This document shows, one piece after another, positions 50,422-58,417 of a DNA stretch of 64,000 bases (position 1 is the first letter of the stretch; each line of letters starts with the position of its first letter). The stretch comes from JARIHD01 sp963815935 (GTDB lineage: Bacteria; Patescibacteriota; Saccharimonadia; Saccharimonadales; UBA4665): NCBI GenBank assembly GCA_963815935.1, contig CAWFIL010000004.1, forward strand, positions 1 to 64,000, in the 5' to 3' direction. Made by a program: the position numbers and the translations under genes. Below the pieces are notes generated by a model. That model made no database searches. It saw only the letters and a list, made by a program, of their open reading frames with translations, and had not been told where the DNA came from.

Positions 50422-51072
50422 TCAGGCCTTGTGGCCGTTTTGGGCGCGCCATTTAGCAATTTCGGCGTGGTGGCCGCTTAATAGCACGTCAGGAACACGC
50501 ATACCCTGGAACTCTTCAGGGCGAGTGTACTGGGGGAACTCAATGCTTTCGTCATCGTTCTGGAATGATTCGATTTCGGTACTCATTTCACCACCGAGTA
50601 CACCGGGCAGCAGGCGTACAACACTGTCGATCATAATCATAGCGGGCAGCTCACCGCCGGTGAGGATGTAATTGCCGATACAGTATTGGCGGTCGATCCA
50701 CTTAGTAACACGCTCGTCGTAGCCCTCGTACCGGGGGCATACAATAATCAGGCCACGTTCGCCAGCGGCTAATTCCTTGGAATCAGATTGCATATAGACC
50801 TTACCGCGGGGTGTTGGCAAGAGCACGAGTGCATCTGGGTCATTGGCTTTTGCCTGCTCAATAGCAGCTACCAACGGCTCAGGCTTGAGCAGCATGCCGT
50901 CACCGCCACCATACGGCGTGTCGTCAACCTGCTTCCGCGGGCCCAGCCCGAAATCACGCAAATCGATATACTCAAACCGCGCAATCTTGCGGTCTTGTGC
51001 CTTCCAAAGCATGCTGTTGTTCAGTACGCCGTGAAACATTTCGGGGAATAGGGTTATAACTTGTATTTTCAT
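50422..51072 (-). CDS. trmD: tRNA (guanine37-N1)-methyltransferase
   Basis: The 216-aa protein is full-length TrmD: VITLFPEMFHGVLNNSMLWKA at the start, DDTPYGGGDGMLLKPEPL, the SAM-binding trefoil knot with CPRYEGYDERV and GNYILTGGELPAMIMIDSVVRLLPGVLG, and a short C-terminal helix. It methylates G37 of CNN- and GNN-type tRNAs to prevent frameshifting. TrmD normally follows rpsP and khpA/rimM in one operon; here island 3 sits between them. It must therefore have its own promoter in the short gap before 51072 or depend on read-through. Confidence 0.95.
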   Translation of the reverse strand: MKIQVITLFPEMFHGVLNNSMLWKAQDRKIARFEYIDLRDFGLGPRKQVDDTPYGGGDGMLLKPEPLVAAIEQAKANDPDALVLLPTPRGKVYMQSDSKELAAGERGLIIVCPRYEGYDERVTKWIDRQYCIGNYILTGGELPAMIMIDSVVRLLPGVLGGEMSTEIESFQNDDESIEFPQYTRPEEFQGMRVPDVLLSGHHAEIAKWRAQNGHKA

Positions 51073-51145
51073 CTGTTGTTTAGTGTATCACTTCTAATTG
51101 GTATCTTACTAAACCCACTACTGAGGTAATGGACTTGGTGGGATA

Positions 51146-51222
51146 CCAGGGGGAGATGAACAATACGAAAGAGGCGAATGCTGGCTGCACTCGAGCATCA
51201 ATGTATGTTATCTCCCACCTGG
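51146..51222. repeat. Long imperfect inverted repeat at the left edge of island 3
   Basis: CCAGG-GGGAGAT (51146-51157) pairs with ATCTCCC-ACCTGG (51210-51222), with a single bulge. The loop holds an inner stem ATGCT/AGCAT. It resembles the nested hairpins that end islands 1 and 2, and it is the end nearest trmD. There is no T-run on either side. Confidence 0.5.
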
Positions 51223-51263
51223 AAGCCCTCTATGTCTTGTGCCTCACGGGGAGACGGGATGTG

Positions 51264-51768
51264 TCACAGTACGGTGCGGAACGTCTCGGTGTAGACCGGC
51301 TGCAGGTGACGGTCCCACAGGGTGGGGTTGGTCACGCAGCGGCGGATGTCGATGGTGGCGGACGTAGTAGCCGTAGGGGCGGTTGCCCTCCCAGATGTAG
51401 ACCTTGTGCGCGAAGCGAGCGGGGCGCTTGTAGGCGTAGAACGCCAGGAGCGGCCACAGCACGATCGTGAGCACGTGGGTGATCATCAGGAGGATGCAGA
51501 CGATGCCCCAGGACGGGTCGGTGCGGTAGAACGCGAGCAGCAGCTCGATGGAGCCGTGCAGGCCGAACTGGTACAGCGCGGACGCGACCGGGATGGACGC
51601 GATGGCGGCAGCCGAGGCGAACAGGTAGTAGCGGCGGCGCTGGGTCGGCGTGCTCTCCAGGTTGTGGTGGTGGTCCATCGCGACGATGAGCGCCGTACCA
51701 CTTCCGGACAGAAGCAAGGCAGCCAAGACCAGCAGCCACATCGCGTTGTAGTACATCGTGTCGGTCAT
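51264..51768 (-). CDS. Uncharacterised high-GC membrane protein, frameshifted near its 3' end (island 3)
   Basis: The start ATG 51768 has a perfect AAGGAG SD. The ~135-aa body has four hydrophobic segments, the motif MDHHHNLESTPTQRRRYYLF after the first, and LAFYAYKRPARFAHKVYIWEGNRPYGYY at the end. After that point (51361-51366) the original frame loses its GC-ending codons. The next frame reads SATIDIRRCVTNPTLWDRH with nearly all codons ending in G or C and stops at 51264. One extra base, or two missing bases, would join them. The uncorrected frame runs to 51244. The family is unknown. Confidence 0.65.
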
Positions 51769-51812
51769 CGGAATACTCCTTCGATCGGGTTGACGGACTT
51801 GCTTGGTGAAGC

Positions 51813-52349
51813 TCAGCGACGGTGGCTAATGTCGCTCGGCGGGAACTCGTAGCGCGGGTGGTCGAGATCGACGAGCATGTAGCGGCCCTTGCTGCGCGGA
51901 CGAACGAAGATCATTCGCTTGCGGAACAGCGCGGGCGTGGCACGCACGCGGAAAATCATGGCCAGAGCCAGCGAAGCGACGAGCCACGGGACGAACGAAC
52001 AGGCCGTCAGGAACCAGCCGAACATCGGACTTTGGCTGCGCGCGAGCGGCAGGCCGTAGTAGATGCCGTAGTCCCACTGTGCCGAATCAACATAGATCAG
52101 AGACACTACGAGGGCGATACACAGCACAAGGGCCGTGAACACCTTAACGTAGCGAACCTGCTGGGTGGCGACCTTGCACTTAGTCACGTTTTCTGGGTCG
52201 TTCGGGAAGTACCGGACGATCGTAGTCTTGACCGCGCTCCAGGAGGAGCACAGCAGCATGAAGGCCAGGAGGCCGCCAATACCGCTTGCGATCAGTGCGA
52301 TCATCGGCATTCCGTTGAGGTACTCGCCGTAAGGCGTAGTGCCGGGCAT
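51813..52349 (-). CDS. Uncharacterised high-GC membrane protein (island 3)
   Basis: From ATG 52349 (GGGAG upstream) the protein is 178 aa with four hydrophobic segments (~14-35, 68-88, 106-130 region, 120-135) and a cytoplasmic C-tail RKRMIFVRPRSKGRYMLVDLDHPRYEFPP. I do not recognise the family. A longer in-frame start exists but lies before a leader of hairpins. It is first of a two-gene operon with the 51264 gene, 44 bp apart. GC-rich codon use sets it apart from trmD and khpA, which flank the island. Confidence 0.65.
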   Translation of the reverse strand: MPGTTPYGEYLNGMPMIALIASGIGGLLAFMLLCSSWSAVKTTIVRYFPNDPENVTKCKVATQQVRYVKVFTALVLCIALVVSLIYVDSAQWDYGIYYGLPLARSQSPMFGWFLTACSFVPWLVASLALAMIFRVRATPALFRKRMIFVRPRSKGRYMLVDLDHPRYEFPPSDISHRR

Positions 52350-52373
52350 GTTCTGCTCCCGTTTCGGTTGAAC

Positions 52374-52415
52374 CGTGTACGTCAGGCATACGCCTGGTAC
52401 TGTGAGAGACCCTTC
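52374..52415 (-). promoter_or_regulatory. Leader hairpins of the island 3 operon
   Basis: Two dyads lie in the 5' leader of the 52349 gene: CAGGC/GCCTG around 52384-52397 and ACCCTT/AAGGGT around 52409-52425 with a 5-nt loop. Their role is unknown; they may sequester or expose downstream sites. Confidence 0.4.
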
Positions 52416-52488
52416 TCCTAAGGGTTGTGAGTGGGTTGATGGTTGGATGCAAGCGTACTTATCCCTGCAAATACGTTTGTACCCAACC

Positions 52489-52508
52489 AAAAACCTCTAA
52501 GACAGAGG
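52489..52508 (-). terminator. Attenuator-like terminator in the island 3 leader
   Basis: On the minus strand CCTCT-gtctt-AGAGG is followed by TTTTT. It lies ~45 bases after the predicted transcription start and ~140 before the first gene, so it could cut short most transcripts unless overcome. Confidence 0.6.
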
Positions 52509-52550
52509 ACTTGTAAATGTACTGCCAAGCTATAACTTGACAAGTTGTAC

Positions 52551-52580
52551 ATTATATCACGAAATATACTATTTTGTCAA
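52551..52580 (-). promoter_or_regulatory. Near-consensus promoter of the island 3 operon
   Basis: On the minus strand TTGACA (52575-52580) and TATAAT (52551-52556) are perfect consensus boxes 18 bp apart, in an AT-rich stretch. This is the best promoter match in the window. It lies just after the khpA terminator, so the island carries its own strong promoter. Confidence 0.75.
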
Positions 52581-52605
52581 TCCTCGCTCTCTGTTGTTAG
52601 TATAC

Positions 52606-52630
52606 AAAAAGACCGGCATATTAGCCGGTC
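52606..52630 (-). terminator. Terminator of the rpsP-khpA unit
   Basis: The stem GACCGGC/GCCGGTC with a 6-nt loop is followed on the minus strand by TTTTT. It cuts the ribosomal-protein operon off from trmD, which normally follows. Confidence 0.85.
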
Positions 52631-52736
52631 GTTTTGCCACATAAAGCTCCCATTCATCTGCTCTCCAGCTGGTGAATGGCTCGCATGAGCCTATCGGTTT
52701 TTGTTTTTGAACGTTCGTCTTTTAGACTGAGACTAA

Positions 52737-53120
52737 CTATACATCGAGATCGTCTAGTTCTTCAAGCTCTTTGCGGGTTTTACTTACAACATTGCTGTGG
52801 GAATCATCATCCGCATCAGTTGTACTGTCGTCGCTTGGACTGTCGCTCTGGTAGCTGCTACTACTGTCGCTAGTGCCGTTGTCTACAATCTTTAGATTGT
52901 AGCGCGCGTCGTTCTTTGTACCCAGAGCACGCAGTAATGTGCGGAGGCTCTGCGCGGTCGCTCCGCGTTTGCCGATCACGCGGCCTAAGTCTTCTGGATC
53001 AACTGTCAATTCTAACAATACGCCCTTTTCGTCTATACGACGTTCGACACTTACTGAGTCTGGGGTGCTTACCAGAGACTTGACGATGAACTCTACAAAT
53101 TGTTGGTCGATACTACTCAT
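52737..53120 (-). CDS. khpA: KH-domain RNA-binding protein KhpA-like
   Basis: The 127-aa protein has a KH domain (~residues 10-85) with the GxxG loop in DLGRVIGKRGATAQSLRTLLRAL. The usual 75-80 aa length is extended by a Ser/Asp-rich acidic tail (~85-127). KhpA binds RNA and affects cell elongation and translation. It keeps the conserved rpsP-khpA order. It has its own TATAAT box (near 53156-53161) and an AAGGAG SD. Confidence 0.92.
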   Translation of the reverse strand: MSSIDQQFVEFIVKSLVSTPDSVSVERRIDEKGVLLELTVDPEDLGRVIGKRGATAQSLRTLLRALGTKNDARYNLKIVDNGTSDSSSSYQSDSPSDDSTTDADDDSHSNVVSKTRKELEELDDLDV

Positions 53121-53162
53121 GTCAGGAACTCCTTCATTAATATGGGTGTCCGTATATTATAA

Positions 53163-53197
53163 CAACAGAAGAAGCAGCTCTTTCTGTGAGCTGCTTC
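53163..53197 (-). terminator. Hairpin between rpsP and khpA
   Basis: GAAGCAGCTC/GAGCTGCTTC is a 10-bp stem with a 7-nt loop, followed on the minus strand by TTCTGTTGTT. It may be a partial terminator that lowers read-through from rpsP into khpA. Confidence 0.6.
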
Positions 53198-53216
53198 ATT
53201 GACAAACGATGTTATG

Positions 53217-53612
53217 TTATGCGTTTTCTTCGGTCGCAGCGTCTTTGGCCGGCTCTGCAACTTCGGCAGGAGCTGCAGCCTCAACGGGGGCTTCTTCTTT
53301 TGGCTGGTTTTTGCGCAATTTTTCAGGATTGCGAAGTTTGCCGGTTTTGTTCTCGCTGACCGTTACCCACTTAGGCAGCTTGACACCCTCGCTCTGCAAC
53401 AAACGTACAACGCGATCGGATGGCTGGGCACCGTTCTGGAGAAACAGTGCAGCTTTCTCCTTGTTGAGGGTGGTGGTTTTGGCGTGTGGGTCATAGCTAC
53501 CCAACAAGGCTACAACCTTACCGCTAGTAGGAGTCAGGCGGGATTCCTGTACTACTACGCGGAACATTGCGTGGCCCTTACGGCCAGTACGTTGCATGCG
53601 AATCGCTAACAT
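53217..53612 (-). CDS. rpsP: 30S ribosomal protein bS16
   Basis: The protein is 131 aa: MLAIRMQRTGRKGHAMFRVV, then GSYDPHAKTTTLN, and NGAQPSDRVVRLLQSEGV are the bS16 core (~1-85). A long Ala/Glu/Pro-rich tail (85-131, EEAPVEAAAPAE) follows, common in CPR ribosomal proteins. It is the first gene of the rpsP-khpA unit. Confidence 0.96.
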   Translation of the reverse strand: MLAIRMQRTGRKGHAMFRVVVQESRLTPTSGKVVALLGSYDPHAKTTTLNKEKAALFLQNGAQPSDRVVRLLQSEGVKLPKWVTVSENKTGKLRNPEKLRKNQPKEEAPVEAAAPAEVAEPAKDAATEENA

Positions 53613-53707
53613 AGTGTCTAAATAATCTCTCTTTCGTCTTCTTAACCAGATTTCTAAAGCAATCTCGCTATATTTTACAGATAAGCGCCTCTGATGTCAA
53701 ATCTGTA

Positions 53708-54412
53708 TTACTCGCCTTTGCTTTGGTAATACAGCAGCGCTGCTTCGGCGGCTTTTTGTTGGCCAGCTTGCTTGCTTGGACCGACACCTTCACCACGCGG
53801 TTGCCCGTTAATGAAAACACCAACGGTGAATATCTTGTCGTGGTCGGGCCCCACTTCGTTGAGGACTTTGTATTGCGGTGTGTGCCCCTCACGGCTCTGC
53901 GCCATCTCTTGCAGGTTCGATTTGGGATCCATCCACGATCGTGTAGCCAGGATCTCTTTAAAGGTACTCAGAATGCTTTTGGTGATGAATGCCTTGGCAG
54001 CATCATAGCCTTTGTCGAGATATAGGGCGCCCACAACTGCTTCGTAGCTATTGGCTAGGATTTGGGCACGTGCACGATCCGTGCCATGTTTCTCACCACG
54101 GCTCAGGCGCAGTAGGGGCTCGAAGTTATTACGCGAGGCAGCCGCACCGATGCTTTCAGTACGGACCAACGCGCTCCGCCAGTTGGTCAGTATACCTTCT
54201 GGGTCACTAAAATTACCGTAAAGATATTCTGTTACGACCAGCTCTAGCACTGCGTCGCCCAAAAATTCGAGACGTTCGTTGTGCTCTGGCGCGGTCTTCT
54301 TGTGTTCGTTCACGTACGAGCGGTGCGTGAATGCGAGCACCAAAAGATCGATGTTACTAAATTCTACACCCAGGACATCCCGGGCAAATGCCTGGTAGGC
54401 ACTAGTATCCAT
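53708..54412 (-). CDS. rnc: Ribonuclease III
   Basis: The 234-aa protein has the RNase III signature NERLEFLGDAVLELV (E46-D53, catalytic residues) and the second acidic cluster in ANSYEAVVGALYLDKGYD, then a double-stranded RNA-binding domain (~160-230: DPKSNLQEMAQSREGHTPQYKV). It processes rRNA precursors and other double-stranded RNA. The upstream NUDIX gene ends 14 bp before it, and nusB follows further upstream, an RNA-processing cluster. Confidence 0.95.
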   Translation of the reverse strand: MDTSAYQAFARDVLGVEFSNIDLLVLAFTHRSYVNEHKKTAPEHNERLEFLGDAVLELVVTEYLYGNFSDPEGILTNWRSALVRTESIGAAASRNNFEPLLRLSRGEKHGTDRARAQILANSYEAVVGALYLDKGYDAAKAFITKSILSTFKEILATRSWMDPKSNLQEMAQSREGHTPQYKVLNEVGPDHDKIFTVGVFINGQPRGEGVGPSKQAGQQKAAEAALLYYQSKGE

Positions 54413-54426
54413 GTATTACTCCTTTG

Positions 54427-54930
54427 TTAAAGCTTGGCATCGCGTATTTTCTTCATTCCCACGAGGATAAGTTTGCCGATGTCGTCATATGCAATTTTGT
54501 CAATCGCCTGGTTAAGCGGCAGCCAACGGATATCATTAAGCCAGTCTTCGGGGGCTAACTTGTTGGTATCGCCTAGGCCCTGCACCAAATAAATGTGCAT
54601 AGTCATGAGCACCAGCGTCTGGCCACGTCGGTAGCGGAAGTTTACCTTCCCCAGCCAGTTAAAGACCTTCATTTCTTGTAGGCCAGTCTCCTCGCGGATT
54701 TCACGCTCAGCAGTGCCTTTGGGCTCTTCGTCCTGTTCGACGTGCCCCTTCGGGATAGTCCAACGGTTCTTTGCATCCTGGATGAGCAGGATTTCTAGGC
54801 GGCCACCTTTGTCTGGATTGCGGCGGAAGATTATACCGCCCGAGGTTGTCTCACGAACCACTTCCTGAATCGTAGGGCGCTTGCCCGGTATAAACCGGCG
54901 TATCCCTTGGATTGGCTTTGGTCGTTTCAT
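54427..54930 (-). CDS. NUDIX hydrolase
   Basis: The 167-aa protein has a full NUDIX box: GHVEQDEEPKGTAEREIREETGL. The first strand (TTSGGIIFRRN) and length fit the diadenosine polyphosphate or RNA 5'-pyrophosphohydrolase-like group, but the substrate is unknown. Its place between nusB and rnc suggests, without proof, a role in RNA or nucleotide turnover. It starts 5 bp after nusB. Confidence 0.85.
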   Translation of the reverse strand: MKRPKPIQGIRRFIPGKRPTIQEVVRETTSGGIIFRRNPDKGGRLEILLIQDAKNRWTIPKGHVEQDEEPKGTAEREIREETGLQEMKVFNWLGKVNFRYRRGQTLVLMTMHIYLVQGLGDTNKLAPEDWLNDIRWLPLNQAIDKIAYDDIGKLILVGMKKIRDAKL

Positions 54931-54935
54931 GCCGT

Positions 54936-55406
54936 TTAACCTTCTTTCTGTGAGGCCCCTTCAGGCTCACCAGCCTCTCCGCCGGGCTGCTGTCGCAGCG
55001 CTGTACCCAATACGCCGTTGACAAACTTGGACGAATTCTCGCTACCGAAGGCTTTCGCTAACTCAACTGCCTCGTTGATAACAACTTTAGGCGGCACGTC
55101 TTTGCCATACGTTAATTCGTACAGCCCCATGCGTAGAATCACACGATCCATGCGAGCAATCTGTTCAATTGGCCACTCGGGAGCGATTGGCTGTAGTGTG
55201 GCGTCAAGTTCGGCGGCACGCTTATCGACACCGTGGACAAGGCGTTCTATGAACCCCTTGTCGTCGACGGTGCCTTCGTAACGACCGATATTACGTGCCA
55301 ATATGGTGTCTAGGTCAAGATCTTTGTCGCCAGCGCCCCGACGAAAATCCTGTTCGTAAAGGGTTTGCAGGGCAATAATGCGACCGAGGTGACGATTTGA
55401 TGCCAT
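54936..55406 (-). CDS. nusB: Transcription antitermination factor NusB
   Basis: The 156-aa protein matches NusB: RIIALQTLYEQDFR, then VDKRAAELDATLQPIAPEWPIEQIARMDRVILRMGLYELTY and VVINEAVELAKAFGSENSSKFVNGVLG, with the RNA-binding basic patch near the start. NusB helps full transcription of rRNA and ribosomal-protein operons. It overlaps nothing; rpmF lies 52 bp upstream. Confidence 0.95.
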   Translation of the reverse strand: MASNRHLGRIIALQTLYEQDFRRGAGDKDLDLDTILARNIGRYEGTVDDKGFIERLVHGVDKRAAELDATLQPIAPEWPIEQIARMDRVILRMGLYELTYGKDVPPKVVINEAVELAKAFGSENSSKFVNGVLGTALRQQPGGEAGEPEGASQKEG

Positions 55407-55458
55407 ATTGTTAAATTCCGTTTATAGTTCCAGTATAGTCCACCGACATACCTAAAAA

Positions 55459-55605
55459 CTAGGCAGCTTTTTTGCCAGTTTCACGCGCGGTTGTGCGAAC
55501 CTTGACTGGTGACTTAGCGTTAACAGCACGTGCCAGCTTGAGAACCAAGTGGCTGCGGCGAGCGCCGGTGCGGCGTGCTGAAGTACGTTTCTTTGGTTTA
55601 CCCAT
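55459..55605 (-). CDS. rpmF: 50S ribosomal protein bL32
   Basis: The 48-aa protein MGKPKKRTSARRTGARRSHL... keeps the L32 pattern xxPKKRTSxxRRxxRRSH. It lacks the zinc cysteines, so it is the C-minus form. A clear AAGGAG SD lies before ATG 55605. The promoter is TTGAGA-17-TATAAT at 55661-55689. Confidence 0.85.
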   Translation of the reverse strand: MGKPKKRTSARRTGARRSHLVLKLARAVNAKSPVKVRTTARETGKKAA

Positions 55606-55660
55606 GGGGAGAGGGACTCCTTACCTATTGAATCTGTTATTTCTTTAATAACTTACGCTC

Positions 55661-55689
55661 ATTATACCGCAACCGGGGATAAATCTCAA
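55661..55689 (-). promoter_or_regulatory. rpmF-nusB promoter
   Basis: On the minus strand TTGAGA (55684-55689) and TATAAT (55661-55666) are 17 bp apart, with an extended GCGG before the -10. The SD-bearing rpmF start is ~55 bases downstream. Confidence 0.7.
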
Positions 55690-55779
55690 GAGATGAGAGC
55701 TACCCAGCCATAAGCATAACAGATAAGACCTGTCAGCGACCTGAAGATCGCCAGCTTTGGGGGTGCGGATGACTAGTTC

Positions 55780-58251
55780 TTAGATTACAAAGTTGACTAA
55801 TTTGCCTGGGACATAGATGCTCTTTTTTGGCACGTTGCCCTTGAGGTAGGCGGCAACTTTTTCGTCGATGCGAGCCGCTTCAAGCACCTGCTCTTTCGTC
55901 GTGCCGGTTGCTACTTCTAGCTGTGCACGCAACTTGCCGTTTACTTGCACCACAATAGTCATTGTGTCGCTTGCCAAATATTGTTCGTCGTAGGTTGGCC
56001 AGTCACTTTGGTGGATCGAACCTTCCCTACCAAGCTGGTTCCATAGCTCCTCGGTGATGTGTGGGGCAAACGGGGCAAGCAGTTGGCTCAGCGTTGCTAC
56101 CGCCCAACCCCACGTTTCGGGAGCTTGCTCGTAACGAATAGCCGTTTTTAGTTTGTACAACTCGTTAACTGTTTCCATAAGGGCAGCGATAGCCGTATTG
56201 AAGCCCATATCTTCTAGGTCTTTACTAACGCGGCTGATGGCACGGTGCATCGTACGCTTTAGCTCCAGGTCGTCGACCAGCTCCAGGTCGTCGCCACGCT
56301 CCATGTAGTCTTGGGTAATTGCCCAGACACGCTGCAAGAAGCGGAACGCACCACCCATACCCTCGACGCTCCAGTTGGCCGCTTGGTTCCACGGGCCGAT
56401 AAATAACTCCATGATACGAATCGCATCCGCACCATAACCCTGGTCGATTAAGATACCCGGTTCAATGGTATTGCCTTTAGACTTGCTCATTTTGGCACCA
56501 TCTGGGGCCAAAATCATACCATGGTTGCGCAAAGTCTTGAATGGCTCACCGAAGTTAATCATACCAGCGTCTTGCATGACCTTGGTCCACATGCGGGCGT
56601 ACAGCAGGTGCATCACTGCATGCTCGGCACCACCAATGTAATCGTCGACAGGCAACCAGTATTTAACCTTGTCGTCGGCAAATGGCACATCGTTGTTATG
56701 CGGATCAGCAAAGCGCAAAAAGTACCAGCTAGAACAAGCAAAGCCGTCCATTGTGTCGGTCTCACGCTGAGCAGGGCCATCACAGGTTGGACAGGTTGTA
56801 TTCACCCATTCCTCAACGCGAGCTAGTGGGCTACGGCCGTCACCAGACGGCTCAAAGCTAGTCAGTTCAGGCAACACAACAGGCAACTGGTCTTCGGGTA
56901 CGGGAACAATACCATCTTTGGCACAGTGAACCATGGGAATTGGCGCCCCCCAGTACCGCTGGCGGCTAATTAGCCAGTCGCGAATTTTGTAGTTAATTTT
57001 TTCTTCGGCCTTGCCCTCGTTGACTATCTTTTCAAAAATCAGGTCACCGGCAGCCTTGTTGTCCATGCCATCATAGGGAGGGCCAGTATTTATTTGCTTG
57101 CCCGCACCCTTGTAGACCTCCAGGCTCGCTAGGTCTTCGTAGCCTTCAGGCACTTGGGTCGTCAAAATCATTGGAATGTCATGCTTTAAGGCAAATTCTC
57201 GGTCACGTAAATCGTGGCCGCCCATGCCCATAACAACACCCGTCCCGTAGCCAGCCAATACATAGCTGGCAGCATAAATAGGCACTGCCTGGCCGTTAAA
57301 TGGGTTTTTGGCATATTTGCCAGTAAACACGCCCGTCTTGGTCTTGTCCTCTTGACGCTGGATATCTGTCAAGCCCTGCACCTCTTGGCGATAGCTATGC
57401 ACGCGCGCCCTGTGGTCATCGGCAGTCAGCCGATCTAGCTCTGGCGATTCGGGAGCGACAACGATAAACGTTACACCCGGCAACGTATCTTTACGGGTTG
57501 TGAATGTCTTGAAGCTTGCGCCTTCTTCCGTACCCTTTTCATCACAGATTTCCCAGACAATTTCGGCCCCCTTACTGCGGCCGATCCAGTTGCGTTGCAT
57601 ATTCTTGATGCTGTCGGTCCAGTTAACGTCGTCCAAGTCGGACGCCAAACGGTCGGCATAGTCGGTAATCTTGAAGAACCATTGCGGCAGAGCCTTCTTT
57701 TCGACAGCCGAGCCACAACGCCAGCACTTGCCGTCCTCTACTTGCTCGTTAGCTAGCACAGTCTTATCGACCGGACACCACCATTGGTTGCTCTCTTTGC
57801 GATACGCCAAACCGCGTTTATGTAAAAGTAAAAAGAACCATTGCGTCCAACGATAATACTCGGGGTCGGTACTGTTAATTTCACGCGACCAGTCGTAGCC
57901 AAAACCCATTTGCGTTAGCTGTTGCTTAAAACGAGTGGTATTTTCGGCGATGGCCTTCTGGGGGCTTACACCCGTTTTAATGGCGTAACTCTCGGCAGGC
58001 AAGCCAAAGGCGTCCCAGCCCATAGGATGCAGAACGTTATAGCCGCGCATACGAGCAAAGCGGACGAGCGCGTCGCCAATTGTATAGTTACGAACGTGGC
58101 CAACGTGCATGGCAGCGCCGCTTGGATACGGAAAGTATTCTAGGATGTATTTTTTTGGCTTATCAGTATTGTCGCTGGCTTCGTAAATTTTACTATCGAC
58201 CCATGCCTGTTGCCACTTTGGCTCGATTTCTTTGGGGTTGTATCGCTTCAC
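55780..58251 (-). CDS. leuS: Leucyl-tRNA synthetase
   Basis: From GTG 58251 the protein is 823 aa. It has the class I HIGH motif in PSGAAMHVGHVRN, a CP1 editing domain (~220-420, TFIVVAPESPE), the zinc-like CWRC/CPTC pairs and KMSKS in AKMSKSKGN, plus the leucine-specific and anticodon-binding domains. GTG 58251 is preferred over GTG 58260 because GGAG lies 8 nt upstream. No T-box leader is recognisable; the 160-bp leader holds a terminator for the deacetylase gene and TATAAT boxes. Confidence 0.94.
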   Translation of the reverse strand: MKRYNPKEIEPKWQQAWVDSKIYEASDNTDKPKKYILEYFPYPSGAAMHVGHVRNYTIGDALVRFARMRGYNVLHPMGWDAFGLPAESYAIKTGVSPQKAIAENTTRFKQQLTQMGFGYDWSREINSTDPEYYRWTQWFFLLLHKRGLAYRKESNQWWCPVDKTVLANEQVEDGKCWRCGSAVEKKALPQWFFKITDYADRLASDLDDVNWTDSIKNMQRNWIGRSKGAEIVWEICDEKGTEEGASFKTFTTRKDTLPGVTFIVVAPESPELDRLTADDHRARVHSYRQEVQGLTDIQRQEDKTKTGVFTGKYAKNPFNGQAVPIYAASYVLAGYGTGVVMGMGGHDLRDREFALKHDIPMILTTQVPEGYEDLASLEVYKGAGKQINTGPPYDGMDNKAAGDLIFEKIVNEGKAEEKINYKIRDWLISRQRYWGAPIPMVHCAKDGIVPVPEDQLPVVLPELTSFEPSGDGRSPLARVEEWVNTTCPTCDGPAQRETDTMDGFACSSWYFLRFADPHNNDVPFADDKVKYWLPVDDYIGGAEHAVMHLLYARMWTKVMQDAGMINFGEPFKTLRNHGMILAPDGAKMSKSKGNTIEPGILIDQGYGADAIRIMELFIGPWNQAANWSVEGMGGAFRFLQRVWAITQDYMERGDDLELVDDLELKRTMHRAISRVSKDLEDMGFNTAIAALMETVNELYKLKTAIRYEQAPETWGWAVATLSQLLAPFAPHITEELWNQLGREGSIHQSDWPTYDEQYLASDTMTIVVQVNGKLRAQLEVATGTTKEQVLEAARIDEKVAAYLKGNVPKKSIYVPGKLVNFVI

Positions 58252-58334
58252 TTGTAACACTCCTCTGAGGGTAAGTTTTACCTGGATTATATGCGGCAGA
58301 TGCCTGCATTTGGTTTTGATTATAACTGAACGAG

Positions 58335-58357
58335 AAAAATATGCGCCCTACAGGGCG
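58335..58357 (-). terminator. Terminator after the polysaccharide deacetylase gene
   Basis: CGCCCT-gt-AGGGCG is a 6-bp stem followed on the minus strand by CATATTTTT. It lies ~60 bp after the deacetylase stop and before leuS. Confidence 0.6.
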
Positions 58358-58417
58358 AGGAGAAGGCTGAGACCGAGCGAAATGCCACAACTCATAATAA
58401 GCAGATTATAGCATATT

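Noticed and set aside
51332..51739. Alternative minus frame rich in Ala, Arg and Pro in island 3
   Set aside because: Typical shadow frame of a GC-rich gene; no hydrophobic segments or SD.
58252..58417. T-box riboswitch upstream of leuS
   Set aside because: No TGGNACCGCG-type bulge or specifier stem; the region holds a terminator for the upstream gene and AT-rich boxes.
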